This document shows, in pieces, positions 29,650 to 39,437 of a DNA stretch of 64,000 nt (position 1 is the stretch's first letter; each line of letters begins with the position of its first letter). The notes under the pieces were generated by a model that had not been told where the DNA came from, ran no database searches, and saw only the letters and a program-made list of their open reading frames with translations. A program made the translations under genes and the position numbers. The DNA is from Polyangiaceae bacterium (lineage in GTDB: Bacteria > Myxococcota_A > Polyangia > Polyangiales > Polyangiaceae), in the NCBI GenBank assembly GCA_009781005.1, contig WQYX01000002.1, forward strand, positions 62,001 to 126,000, given 5' to 3'.

Positions 29650-30711
29650 ATGCGCGCTTCATTGCCCACCGGTAGGATCAAGAGCTCGCCTGACGACTTC
29701 CTCGTCGACGAGATCGCTGCGTATGAACCCTGCGGAACCGGCGAGCATCTCTACGTCCATTTCAGGAAACGGGGGCTGACCACGGACGAAGCTGCGCGCG
29801 CCATCGCCAACGCACTCGGTGCCGACTTTCGCCAAGCCGGCATCGCAGGTCTGAAGGACAAGGCGGCCGTGACGACGCAGTGGATGAGCGTGCTCGTGCG
29901 CGATCCGAATGCGGAAGCACGCGCAATGGAACTTTCGCTACCGAACATCGAGATCCTCGCGGCGAAGCGGCACGGCAACAAGTTGAAGACCGGGCACCTG
30001 CGCGGAAATCGCTTTCGCATCGTCGTGCGCGGGCTCGCAGACGGAGCGCTCGGCAACGTGAAAGAAACCTTTGCGCGCATCGCGAACGAGGGCGTTCCGA
30101 ATGCATTCGGGTTGCAACGATTCGGGCGCGAAGGCGACACCGCCTCGATCGCGCGCGCGTGGCTCACGGGCAAGGCACGAGCTCCCTCGAATCCACGCGT
30201 GCGCCGTTTTCACTTCTCGGCATTGCAGTCTGCGATCTTCAACGCCGTGCTCGAAGCGCGCGTGGCCGACGGATCGTGGAACGTTCCTGCCGCAGGCGAC
30301 ATCCTCAAGAAAGAGGACACCGGTGGGCTCTTTCTCTGCACGGACGCCTCTGTGGACCGCGAGCGCGCGCTCCGCGGCGAGCTCTGTCCCACGGGGCCGA
30401 TCATCGGCGAAAAAATGCAAAAGCCCGAAGGCGAGATCCGCGCGCTCGAAGAGCGAGTGAGCGCGCCCTTTCTCGAAGGGATCGATCTGCACCGAGCTCG
30501 CACTCTCGGCGAGGGGACGCGGCGCGCGCTGCGCCTTCGTGTCATCGATCCGTCAATCGATGAACTGACGAACGATAAAGTGGAAGCTCCTCGGGAACAT
30601 GGCGGCGCGTGCGAGGTTTGCTTTGTGCTACCCAAAGGAGCCTACGCCACAACGGTCCTCGGCAATGTCTTCGATCTCGGCGCAACCCCTTCTCATTCGG
30701 AACCGTCGTGA
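29650..30711 (+). CDS. truD: tRNA pseudouridine synthase TruD
   Basis: IKSSPDDFLVDEI...AGIAGLKDKAAVTTQWMSV...NAFGLQRFGREGD. Confidence 0.88.
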   Translation: MRASLPTGRIKSSPDDFLVDEIAAYEPCGTGEHLYVHFRKRGLTTDEAARAIANALGADFRQAGIAGLKDKAAVTTQWMSVLVRDPNAEARAMELSLPNIEILAAKRHGNKLKTGHLRGNRFRIVVRGLADGALGNVKETFARIANEGVPNAFGLQRFGREGDTASIARAWLTGKARAPSNPRVRRFHFSALQSAIFNAVLEARVADGSWNVPAAGDILKKEDTGGLFLCTDASVDRERALRGELCPTGPIIGEKMQKPEGEIRALEERVSAPFLEGIDLHRARTLGEGTRRALRLRVIDPSIDELTNDKVEAPREHGGACEVCFVLPKGAYATTVLGNVFDLGATPSHSEPS

Positions 30712-30809
30712 GCGACGCAAAGCTAGGAAGGCCGACCGAACAATACTCGGAGTATTTTGAGGGAGGCCGACCGACGATTTGCGGCGCGCAACAGGTTCCG
30801 AATGAGAAG
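30689..30809 (+). repeat. Dispersed imperfect-hairpin element, copy 6
   Basis: Perfect 16-bp outer stem CTTCTCATTCGGAACC / GGTTCCGAATGAGAAG; core GTCGTGAGCGACGCAAA / TTTGCGGCGCGCAACAGG; central AATACTCGGAGTATT. Confidence 0.9.
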
Positions 30810-30820
30810 AAAGAGGAAGA

Positions 30821-31579
30821 ATGATCGAGCGAGTGAAGAACGCGATGGTCGGGCTGGGGGCCGGGTGGGTCCTCATCCTGATGTTGATCCTCAGCGTCAT
30901 TTCGCTGGCCATCATGCTCGAGCGCGCGTGGCTCTATTGGTCGCTCCGCGATGACGTGCCCAACTTGATGAGGGATCTGGGTCGTCTGCTCCGCGGCGGC
31001 GATCTCGACGGCGCACGTCGCCGCCTCGAAGCTTCACCAAGCGCAGAAGCCGCAGTGGTCATCGCGGGCGTCGTCGAAGCAGGCATGGGGCCAGAAGCCG
31101 CTGAAGAAGCCATGGCAGGCGCGAGTGCGCTTCAGCGAGTGAAGCTCGAACGGCGGCTCGCGTTCCTCGGAACGCTCGGCAACAACGCACCGTTCATCGG
31201 GCTGCTCGGCACGGTCATCGGCATCCTTGGCGCCTTCAACGAACTCGGCAAGGAGAAGAACGCAACGTTGTCGGCCGCGGGCTCGGCCATCGCTCCCGAA
31301 GCGGTCATGAGCAACATTGCCGAAGCACTCGTCGCAACGGCGGTGGGGCTCCTCGTCGCCATTCCCGCGGTCGCCGCGTTCAACACGTTCCAGCGCGTGG
31401 TCCGCACCACGCTCTCGAACACCGAAGCACTCAGCCACGTCCTCCTCGCTCACCTCAAGGCAACGGGAACGCCGGGACCCGACGTCGATTCAACGGTCAA
31501 ACAGGCGGCTGCGCGCGTGGAGCACACGCCGGCCAGCAAAGGCGGCCGCCGTTCGGCAAAAGAGTCGGACGACAACTGA
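30821..31579 (+). CDS. MotA/TolQ/ExbB proton channel family protein
   Basis: VKLERRLAFLGTLGNNAPFIGLLGTVIGILGAFNEL...ALVATAVGLLVAIPAVAAFN. Confidence 0.92.
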   Translation: MIERVKNAMVGLGAGWVLILMLILSVISLAIMLERAWLYWSLRDDVPNLMRDLGRLLRGGDLDGARRRLEASPSAEAAVVIAGVVEAGMGPEAAEEAMAGASALQRVKLERRLAFLGTLGNNAPFIGLLGTVIGILGAFNELGKEKNATLSAAGSAIAPEAVMSNIAEALVATAVGLLVAIPAVAAFNTFQRVVRTTLSNTEALSHVLLAHLKATGTPGPDVDSTVKQAAARVEHTPASKGGRRSAKESDDN

Positions 31580-31592
31580 GGAATTATCGAAG

Positions 31593-32048
31593 ATGGCAGG
31601 CGGCGCTCAAGACACGGAAGACGCTATCGTCGGGATCAACGTCACCCCGCTCGTCGACATCGTCCTCGTCATTCTCATCATCTTCATGGTGACCACGAAG
31701 ATGATCGTGTCCAAATCGGTTCCACTCGATCTGCCGAAAGCAGCTTCGGGCTCCGACATCCAGACCGTTTTCAGCATCGTGCTTCTCGCTGACGGCACTA
31801 CGCAGGTCGACAGCCGGCAAGTGCCGAACGACGACGCGATCGCGCCGCTCGCAAAGGCCGCGCATGACAAGAACGCGGAGCTTCGCGCCGTCATCAAGGC
31901 GGATACGGCCGTGACTCATGGGCGCGTGATTCACGTGCTCGATCTGTTGAAGCAAGCGCAGGTTGCAAAGATCGCGTTCGGCGTTTCCCCCATCGCTCCT
32001 GGCACCACACCCGGTACAGGCGGTGCAACACCAGCTCCTGCGAAGTAG
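31593..32048 (+). CDS. ExbD/TolR family biopolymer transport protein
   Basis: IVGINVTPLVDIVLVILIIFMVTTKMIV...VPLDLPKA. Confidence 0.92.
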   Translation: MAGGAQDTEDAIVGINVTPLVDIVLVILIIFMVTTKMIVSKSVPLDLPKAASGSDIQTVFSIVLLADGTTQVDSRQVPNDDAIAPLAKAAHDKNAELRAVIKADTAVTHGRVIHVLDLLKQAQVAKIAFGVSPIAPGTTPGTGGATPAPAK

Positions 32049-32053
32049 GTGAC

Positions 32054-32947
32054 GTGAAGCGGGTGGATATGGCGAAGTCGAACGGAGCAACCAAGCAAAC
32101 GGGCGAGAGCATCGATCCGTTCGCTACCGTGCTCGGCATCGAGCCGAGGTTTCCGGTGGCCGTCATGATCGCCGTGGCGCTGCTGCTGCATGCGGGTGCA
32201 GCAGCCGCCGCCGGAACGGCCATGATGCTCGCGGACATGGCCACGTGGGCTCACAAGGTTCGATCGAGCATCGCCGCGCAGCTCACGCAGACGTACGAAA
32301 TCGAAATGGCCAAGGAGAAACCGCCGGAGCCTCCGCCGCCGGAACCCGCGAAAGAGGAACCGAAGGAAGAGCCCGCGCCGGTCATCAAGCAGCAACAACA
32401 AGAGGCGAAGCCGCATGAGAACACGCCGCCGCCTCCTCCTGCTGCTGCCCAAGCCGGCAAGGTGCTCACGCAAGAGCCGCCGAAAGACGAGCCGGTCGAT
32501 CTCACGGGCAACACGTTCGTGACCGGATCGAGCAGCACTTTCGCGGGCGGGACCACACAAGCCGGCGGCACGAGCAAGACAGCGGTGTACGGCACTGCGG
32601 CCGCGGCAACGGGAGTGCCCGGCGGCAAAGGCACAGCGCCTGCACATACTCCTGGCGTTGACAAGTCGCGCGCGGCCGGCCTTCTCGGCGGCGCGAGCTG
32701 GGATGATTGCCCCTTCCCCTCCGAAGCCGACGCCGAGCAGATCGATAACGCGTACGTGACCATTCAGGTGAAGGTCAAATCGGACGGCGCGGCCGACTCG
32801 GTCACCGTCGTGCAAGATCCCGGGCACGGCTTCGGTCGCGAGGCGAAGAAGTGTGCAATGCGCAAGCAATACGCAACCGCACTCGACGCCGACGGCAACG
32901 CCATGGCAGGCACCACGAAGGTTTTTCGCGTCCGCTTCAGTAGGTGA
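32054..32947 (+). CDS. TonB-like energy transducer (AgmX/PglI-type C-terminus)
   Basis: N-terminal TM, Pro/Glu-rich spacer (EKPPEPPPPEPAKEEPKEEPAP), C-terminal TonB-like domain; follows exbB/exbD. Confidence 0.75.
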   Translation: MKRVDMAKSNGATKQTGESIDPFATVLGIEPRFPVAVMIAVALLLHAGAAAAAGTAMMLADMATWAHKVRSSIAAQLTQTYEIEMAKEKPPEPPPPEPAKEEPKEEPAPVIKQQQQEAKPHENTPPPPPAAAQAGKVLTQEPPKDEPVDLTGNTFVTGSSSTFAGGTTQAGGTSKTAVYGTAAAATGVPGGKGTAPAHTPGVDKSRAAGLLGGASWDDCPFPSEADAEQIDNAYVTIQVKVKSDGAADSVTVVQDPGHGFGREAKKCAMRKQYATALDADGNAMAGTTKVFRVRFSR

Positions 32948-32990
32948 TCCCTCCGCGCGCTTCGCCTTCGGCTCGGAGCGCTCTCAGACT

Positions 32991-33261
32991 GGCTTCCCAG
33001 ATGGTCGCGAAGCTTCCCAGATGGGTCGCGGAGTTTTCCAGACCGGATTTTGGCTCAAATTTTCGATCTCGAAGCCAGCGACCGGCTGTCCCAAGCTCGA
33101 AAGTGCATCTTTCTAGGCAAATTTCTGATCCGAGAAGCTTCCTTCCCATCTGGGAAGCTTCGAAGACCGTCTGGAAAGCTTCCTTCCCATCTGGGAAGCT
33201 TCGAAGACCGTCTGGAAAGCTTCCTTCCCATCTGGGAAGCTTCGAAGACCGTCTGGAAAGC
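32991..33261. repeat. Inverted/tandem repeat tract including 3 exact 41-bp units
   Basis: Units TTCCTTCCCATCTGGGAAGCTTCGAAGACCGTCTGGAAAGC at 33139, 33180 and 33221; inverted degenerate copies (CTTCCCAGATGG..., TTTTCCAGACCGG) at 32991-33047. Confidence 0.85.
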
Positions 33262-33344
33262 TCGGGGAGGGCAGGCACGAGGGCCTCTGCCCCTACAGCC
33301 AACTGACAACGTATGCGTAGGGGCGGCCCCCCGTGGCCGCCCTT
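33262..33344. repeat. REPIN-like pair of inverted GTAGGGGC hairpins
   Basis: GGCAGGCACGAGGGCCTCTGCCCCTAC ... GTAGGGGCGGCCCCCCGTGGCCGCCCT. Confidence 0.65.
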
Positions 33345-33379
33345 ATTCGATGCTATCTGTGCACACGCGGAGGTGGCCC

Positions 33380-34849
33380 TCAGCGAGCTACACCTGTGGG
33401 AGCGAACGGCAGAATCGTTTTGAGATCGTCGTCGGTGAAACGAAGTTGCAAGCCGAGGAAGTAATCACGCCTGTCGGGTGTGAAGATTTGATCGGCGCCG
33501 CCAATGAGCCAAAGGCGATGAAGGAATTCGTAACCAATCCACACTCTGTAGCGCGGTCGAATCTCTTCACCGAATCCGAAGAGATCTTGCACGACCTCGA
33601 ATCGGTTCGACAGAAGGTGTGTATCGAGGCCAATGCCGCCCGTGGATTCCTTGATACCGAATCGGCCTGTGAACGGGCCAATTCGCCGCGCAAACTGCAA
33701 CGAAAAGCGGAATGCGTCCGTGGTGGTCGTGGTCACCGTGCGATAGTGCGCGGGCTCGTTCGGGTTCGTGGTGTCCACGTCGGTCTGCGTGATATTCGTT
33801 TTGCCGCGCGGGTCATTAATGAGCTCGATGACGTAATACTTGTCTTCGCGCGGCTGAAGCCGGAGCTCGACATAACTCTTGATGGTATTCGCGAGGAAGT
33901 TGTAGTCGGCGCGCAGACCAACGACGGTTTGAAGGCGTCTTAGACCGTCCACATATTCGTTGACGCCTTCGGCAACGCCCTGGACGTCGTTGATGAGGGA
34001 CTCGTCCTTGGTGAGGCGGCCCACGGTGCCCTCGCCGCGGTCGATTCTTCCGGCAACGCTGTCAATGTGGCCGAGCGCGCTCTCGAGGCTCTTCGATGCG
34101 CGGTTGATGCGCTCGACGCTGCTCCGAAGCTCGCCCGACTCACCGTCTTTGCCGCCCTGAGTCGCAAGCAAAACTTTTACGTCGTCGGTAATGGCGCGCA
34201 CGTTCTCGAGGATTCTTTGGATCTCGGGCGCGCTGTGCTGCGAGATACGATCGACGTTTTCGAGGGCATCTTTGATGGCCGCGCGATTCTCACGCACCGT
34301 GAGGTTGATGGCCTCGGTAGCCTGCGCGAGATTCTCTAGCGTCGCCTTCATGTTGCGACCGCCCTCTTCGCTGCCGATGGAGAGCGCAAGCTGCTGCGCG
34401 ACCTTCTCCACCAAGTCTGCAATACGTCCGACCGTCTCCTTGAGATCGTCGATGGAACGAGCTTCGGGCAAGGTCTGGATCTCGTCGCCGTCTTTCTTGT
34501 CCGGCTCGCCGACTCCTTCGGTGAGGACGACGACGTTCTCACCGAGAAGCGACGCGCTCTTGACGCCGAGCCGAGCGCTCTCGTGAAGTTTCACGTCGGA
34601 GTTGACGCGAACGTCGATGCGCGCGGCTCCGTTCTCGAGCCGGATGTCTTGGACCGTGCCGACAGGGATACCAGCAATGGTGACGCGCGAGTTCTTCGCG
34701 ATGCCCGTTGCATCGGTCAGGTAAGCATGGACGGTGTAGCCCTTGCCGCCTCCAACGTGCGGGCTGATCGTGTGAAAGACGAGGTACCCCGCGCCCGCCG
34801 TAATCACGACGAAGAGGCCGATTTTGGCCGCTTGGGTAACCCTCGCCAT
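33380..34849 (-). CDS. MlaD/MCE-family protein
   Basis: KIGLFVVITAGAGYLVFHTI...YTVHAYLTDATGIAKNSRVTIAGIPVGTVQDIRLENG. Confidence 0.85.
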   Translation of the reverse strand: MARVTQAAKIGLFVVITAGAGYLVFHTISPHVGGGKGYTVHAYLTDATGIAKNSRVTIAGIPVGTVQDIRLENGAARIDVRVNSDVKLHESARLGVKSASLLGENVVVLTEGVGEPDKKDGDEIQTLPEARSIDDLKETVGRIADLVEKVAQQLALSIGSEEGGRNMKATLENLAQATEAINLTVRENRAAIKDALENVDRISQHSAPEIQRILENVRAITDDVKVLLATQGGKDGESGELRSSVERINRASKSLESALGHIDSVAGRIDRGEGTVGRLTKDESLINDVQGVAEGVNEYVDGLRRLQTVVGLRADYNFLANTIKSYVELRLQPREDKYYVIELINDPRGKTNITQTDVDTTNPNEPAHYRTVTTTTTDAFRFSLQFARRIGPFTGRFGIKESTGGIGLDTHLLSNRFEVVQDLFGFGEEIRPRYRVWIGYEFLHRLWLIGGADQIFTPDRRDYFLGLQLRFTDDDLKTILPFAPTGVAR

Positions 34850-34863
34850 ACTTTTTTCGGAGG

Positions 34864-36336
34864 TTAGTCGAGGTAGCGCGAAAGTTCACGCTGTGACTTC
34901 GCAGGAGGTGCGAGTGCGTTCGTCCAACGTCCGCGAGCATAGACGACGGCGTATGCGAAAGCGCTCGCGACGTTGGTGATCGCGACCACCTGAAAGACAG
35001 CACGAATGGATTCGGGGAACAAGATCACCGCGAGGAGACCCGCAGGAAGCTCCACACCAAGGATGACCGCGAGATCGATCGCGAAGGTCGTGCGCGTCGC
35101 ACCTGCGCCGGCCATCGCGTTGCCGAGGACGATCCCCGTGCCGAGCGCGACGTACGATGGCGCAACGACCTCGAGGTAGTCGAGCGCGATCGCAACGGGT
35201 CCCGGCTCGTTGTCGAAGATATGGAGGATGGCCGTGCCGTACGTGAAGACGAGCGCGATGAGACCAAAGTTCGTGGCGATGTCGTAGAGAACGGTGATCC
35301 AACCAGATCGACGCGCGCGCGGCAGCTCGTTTGCGCCGAGGTTTTGCCCCACGAAGGTCTGTGCCGCGCTGCCCCAGCCCATGGCGATGAAGAGCGCCAT
35401 CGTGTCGAGCCGGAAGACGAGCCCCATGGCAACCGTCGCAGTTTGGTCGGCTTCGGTGGTGAAGAAGCGTGCAACCAACGAGTTGACGAAGAGCATGGCG
35501 GCGATGCGCAGAAAGAACTGCGTGCTCGCGGGCCACGCGATGTTCGCGATCCTCCGGATCTCCCGCCAATCAGGGTGGCGCGAGCCTCTCGCGGGAAAGA
35601 CGTCGAAGCGGCGCACGAGGATGATGACGTTTGGAAGAAGGACCAGCGAACGCGCGACGACTGCGGCCCACGCGGCGCCCACCATGCCCATACGCGGCAC
35701 GTGCAAGGCTCGCGCAAGGGGGAGCGACCAAGCGAACATGGCCGGCGCCGGGCCGGGGCCGAAGATGAAAAGGATGGCGAGCAAGACGTTGAGAACGTTG
35801 GCGAGCACGAGGAGCAGAACGGGGGTCTTCGCCGAGCCGAGGGAACGCTGGACGCTCGTGAGTTGAAGCAAGAAGTAAATCGAGAAGCCGCCGGTCGCTG
35901 CAACATGCAAGTACGAGGTCGCAATGTCCGCGACGTCCCCTTTGGCCCCGATCAAATCGCGAACGACGAAGCCGGCACCCAACCCGAAGACCACGGCGAG
36001 CACCACGCTGAGCGCGCCGATGATGAGCATCGACTGCCACGCGGCGTTCTTTACGCCGCGTTCGTCACCCGCCCCTTTTCGTCGTGCGAGCAGCGCTCCC
36101 GCGGCGGTCGAGACGCCGTAGCAGAGAATCGTTCCGAGAGCCGCGACCTGATCACAGATACCGATCGCACCGACAGCAGCACTGACTTCGCCGAGCGGGA
36201 GCTGAGCGATGAGATATGCGTCGACGAGATTGAACGTCGTCTGTAGCGCCATCCCGAGCGCGAGCGGAGTGCCAAATCGGGCGATCTCGAGCGCGAGTGG
36301 GCCGTGGACGATTCGACTTTCACGGCCCTTGGCCAT
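34864..36336 (-). CDS. MATE family efflux transporter
   Basis: IARFGTPLALGMALQTTFNLVDAYLIAQLP...MGWGSAAQTFVGQNLGANELPRARR...VLGNAMAGAGATRTTFAIDL. Confidence 0.9.
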   Translation of the reverse strand: MAKGRESRIVHGPLALEIARFGTPLALGMALQTTFNLVDAYLIAQLPLGEVSAAVGAIGICDQVAALGTILCYGVSTAAGALLARRKGAGDERGVKNAAWQSMLIIGALSVVLAVVFGLGAGFVVRDLIGAKGDVADIATSYLHVAATGGFSIYFLLQLTSVQRSLGSAKTPVLLLVLANVLNVLLAILFIFGPGPAPAMFAWSLPLARALHVPRMGMVGAAWAAVVARSLVLLPNVIILVRRFDVFPARGSRHPDWREIRRIANIAWPASTQFFLRIAAMLFVNSLVARFFTTEADQTATVAMGLVFRLDTMALFIAMGWGSAAQTFVGQNLGANELPRARRSGWITVLYDIATNFGLIALVFTYGTAILHIFDNEPGPVAIALDYLEVVAPSYVALGTGIVLGNAMAGAGATRTTFAIDLAVILGVELPAGLLAVILFPESIRAVFQVVAITNVASAFAYAVVYARGRWTNALAPPAKSQRELSRYLD

Positions 36337-36385
36337 TGCGGAGCAGGTTGCCATCAATCTGCGACAAGAGCTAAAAACCATTGCC

Positions 36386-37411
36386 ATGAGCGACGAGAAG
36401 GACGCGCGTCCGAACGGCCGTACGGACGAAAAGCCATCTCGCCGCGACGTGATCAAGCGCGTCGGCCAGACGGCCGGCGTGCTCGCAGGGGCCGCAGTGC
36501 TCGGCCGCCTACTCTGGGATAGGGGCGGCACGGCGTCTGCGGCGACCGCGACGGCGCAGGCGCGCGACTTTCGCTCGAAGGCCGCCTCATCCCAAGATGC
36601 TGCCGAACTCGCGATCGCGAGGGCGAAGAGCGACGAGGCCGAACCCTCGGCCGACGCGCTCGTTCGCCGCGCCGTGGATGCCATGGGCGGCATGCAGCGC
36701 TTCATCGGTCGAGGCGACGTCGTCGTCATCAAACCAAACATCGGCTGGGACAGATTGCCTATCCACGCGGCAAACACGAACCCCGATGTCGTCGCGGCTC
36801 TCGTCAAACTCGTGCTCGACGCAGGCGCGAAGAAGGTCGTCGTTGCCGATGCATCATGCAACGATCCGCATCGTTGCTACCAGCGCTCGGGGATCTGGCG
36901 CGCAGCCTACGGGCTCGGCGCCGAAGTGGTGCTGCCCGACGAGCATCGCTTTCGCACGACGCGCATGAACGGCGAAATCTTGGACGAGTGGCCAATCTTC
37001 ACGACGCTCATGGACGCCGACAAAGTCATCAACGTGCCGGTTGCCAAGCATCACAACCTCGCCAAGTACACGGCCGCGATGAAAAATTGGTACGGCATGC
37101 TCGGCGGCCGGCGAAACCGTCTGCATCAAAACATCGACACGTCGATCGCCGATCTCGCCGGGTTCATGCGCCCCACGCTCGTCGTCGTGGATGCCATGCG
37201 AGTGCTCATGCGAAACGGCCCGCAAGGCGGAAATATCGACGACACGAAGGTGATGAACACCGTCGTCGCAACCACCGATCAGGTCGCGGCCGATGCCTAC
37301 GGCGCGACGCTCATTGGCCAGCATCGCGACAACCTGCCGTATCTCAAAGTGGCGCATGATCGCGGGATTGGCACGATGTTCTGGGAGAAGCTGAGGGTAC
37401 GCGAAGTATGA
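36386..37411 (+). CDS. DUF362 domain protein with Tat-type signal
   Basis: SRRDVIKRVGQTAGVLAGAAVLGRLL signal; VVVIKPNIGWDRLPIHAANTNPDVVAALVKLVLDAGAKKVVVADASCN. Confidence 0.85.
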   Translation: MSDEKDARPNGRTDEKPSRRDVIKRVGQTAGVLAGAAVLGRLLWDRGGTASAATATAQARDFRSKAASSQDAAELAIARAKSDEAEPSADALVRRAVDAMGGMQRFIGRGDVVVIKPNIGWDRLPIHAANTNPDVVAALVKLVLDAGAKKVVVADASCNDPHRCYQRSGIWRAAYGLGAEVVLPDEHRFRTTRMNGEILDEWPIFTTLMDADKVINVPVAKHHNLAKYTAAMKNWYGMLGGRRNRLHQNIDTSIADLAGFMRPTLVVVDAMRVLMRNGPQGGNIDDTKVMNTVVATTDQVAADAYGATLIGQHRDNLPYLKVAHDRGIGTMFWEKLRVREV

Positions 37412-39129
37412 AGCGCCCGGGGTCGGGCATCCCGGCGCGCGCGAGCATCCGCGCGCTCAAGTGGTTGCGCCGTGCATCGCAGATCTTTTTCTTTGCATTG
37501 TTCATGTATTTTCTTTTGCAAACGGGTTTTCGTGGCAACTTCGCCGCCGGCTCGGATGCACCCGTGCGTCTGCCGTATCCGGTGGAGGCATTTCTTCTTG
37601 CCAATCCGTTCGTGAGCATCATGACCGTGCTGTCCACGCACACGGTTTACCGAGGTCTTCTTTGGAGTCTCGGGTTGATTGCTCTCACGCTCATCGTCGG
37701 GCGTGCCTTCTGCGGATGGATTTGTCCGTTCGGCGCGCTCCACCATTTCTTCGGTTGGATCCTCCCGTCGCGCCGTGGCCGCGGCGCGGCCCGCGTAGAG
37801 GCGAACAAGACGCACGGCCGTCGCCAGCGCATCAAATACTACATCATGGTGGCGTCGCTGCTCGGAGCGGTTGCGGGCAGCGCCATCGGCGGCATGCTCG
37901 ATCCGATTTGCGTCGCCGTCCGATCCATCGGTCTCGGGGTCATCCCCGGCACGCAGTACATCATGCATCGCGCGTTCGGCGCGGTGGAGAATGTGCCTGC
38001 GCGCGCCGTTCAATCCGCCGCCGGCCACGCGGAAGATGCACTTGCGCAGGCCGTATGGGGCTCACACCAGTTTTACTTCCACCAGACGTGGCTCATTGTC
38101 TTTCTCCTGGTTGCCGTCGTTTTCATGAATCGTTTCATCCCGCGGTTCTGGTGCCGCGTGCTCTGTCCGCTCGGCGCGCTGCTCGGCGTCTTTGCTCGCT
38201 TCGCGCTCTTCGGGATGGAGAAAAATCATGCAAAGTGCACAGACTGCAACCTGTGCCTCGTCCACTGCCAGGGCGCCGACAGCCCGCAGGGTGGCGTGAA
38301 GTGGCGGCAGGACGAGTGCCATATGTGCCTCAACTGCGAGAACGCTTGCCCTGAGGACGTCATCAAGTTCCGCTTTTTGCCAAACCGAAAGAGCGCGATA
38401 AGAGAGCCGGATTTGCAGCGCCGCACATTGCTGGCGACCACGGCGGCGGGCGCTGCATTCATCCCCGCAACACGCATCGCCGACAGCCTGGACGTCAATT
38501 ACCACTCGAAGGTCATTCGTCCCCCGGGTGCAGTCGAGGAGCGGGCCTTCCTCGAGCGCTGCATTCGATGCGGAGAATGCATGAAAGTCTGCCCGAACAA
38601 CGCCCTCCACCCTGCCATGTTCGAAGCAGGCATCGAGGGGCTCTGGACTCCCATCCTGATCCCACGCATCGGTTATTGCGAGCACTCGTGCGTCCTCTGC
38701 GGCCAAGTCTGCCCCACGGGCGCCATTCAAAAGATTACGGAGAAAGAGAAGCTTGGTTTGGGCGTCGCGCCGGTAAAAATCGGCACGGCGTTCTACGACC
38801 ACGGTCGCTGTTTGCCGTGGGCCATGCAGACGCCGTGCATCGTCTGCGAGGAGTTCTGCCCGACATCGCCAAAAGCCATTTGGGTGGAAGAAGTCGAGGC
38901 CCCGGTGCGCGAAAAAACTCCGGGACCAAACGGCGAGCCGCCGGCCATGAAGACCGTCAAGCTTCAGCGCCCGCACGTGGATCCGAGCCTCTGCATCGGG
39001 TGCGGCGCGTGCGAGAAGGTCTGCCCGGTGCAGGATCAGCCAGCGGTGTATGTTACAAGTGTTGGCGAGAGTCGCAGCAAAACGAACGTGATTCTTCTCG
39101 AGAATACGAAATACCAATCAAAGAGTTGA
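37408..39129 (+). CDS. Membrane polyferredoxin (NapH/CcoG-like 4Fe-4S protein)
   Basis: N-terminal TMs, GRAFCGWICPFGAL, and CTDCNLCLVHC, CHMCLNCENACP, CIRCGECMKVCP, CVLCGQVCP, CIGCGACEKVCP motifs; ATGA overlap with the DUF362 gene. Confidence 0.88.
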   Translation: MKRPGSGIPARASIRALKWLRRASQIFFFALFMYFLLQTGFRGNFAAGSDAPVRLPYPVEAFLLANPFVSIMTVLSTHTVYRGLLWSLGLIALTLIVGRAFCGWICPFGALHHFFGWILPSRRGRGAARVEANKTHGRRQRIKYYIMVASLLGAVAGSAIGGMLDPICVAVRSIGLGVIPGTQYIMHRAFGAVENVPARAVQSAAGHAEDALAQAVWGSHQFYFHQTWLIVFLLVAVVFMNRFIPRFWCRVLCPLGALLGVFARFALFGMEKNHAKCTDCNLCLVHCQGADSPQGGVKWRQDECHMCLNCENACPEDVIKFRFLPNRKSAIREPDLQRRTLLATTAAGAAFIPATRIADSLDVNYHSKVIRPPGAVEERAFLERCIRCGECMKVCPNNALHPAMFEAGIEGLWTPILIPRIGYCEHSCVLCGQVCPTGAIQKITEKEKLGLGVAPVKIGTAFYDHGRCLPWAMQTPCIVCEEFCPTSPKAIWVEEVEAPVREKTPGPNGEPPAMKTVKLQRPHVDPSLCIGCGACEKVCPVQDQPAVYVTSVGESRSKTNVILLENTKYQSKS

Positions 39130-39131
39130 TC

Positions 39132-39431
39132 ATGGCCCGCCCTATTCGCCGAATGCTCCGCATCACCCTCTTCATCCTCTGTGCGCTCTCCATCTGGACG
39201 ACCTATGCAAACGTCCTGTCCGATGACACGGCCGTGCGCGCGCTGGCCGACTCCGTTGCAAACAAGGCTGCCGGCTGCGGCGACGCCTGCAAAGCCACGA
39301 CGATACGGGGCGGCCGGGGAATGCTTTCCACCACCATCGATTACGACATGGCAGGCCACGGGCACGTATCCGTCGTTTGCCGCAGACCATACATTGCCTT
39401 TGGCGATGTCGCGTGCGAAGTAGCGAAGTAG
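39132..39431 (+). CDS. Small exported protein of the DUF362/polyferredoxin operon
   Basis: MARPIRRMLRITLFILCALSIWTTYANVLS..., signal-like N-terminus, immediately downstream (2-nt gap). Confidence 0.55.
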   Translation: MARPIRRMLRITLFILCALSIWTTYANVLSDDTAVRALADSVANKAAGCGDACKATTIRGGRGMLSTTIDYDMAGHGHVSVVCRRPYIAFGDVACEVAK

Positions 39432-39437
39432 GGCACG

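Noticed and set aside
33139-33261. Possible CRISPR array
   Set aside because: The three 41-bp units are directly abutting with no unique spacers, and no cas genes are present.
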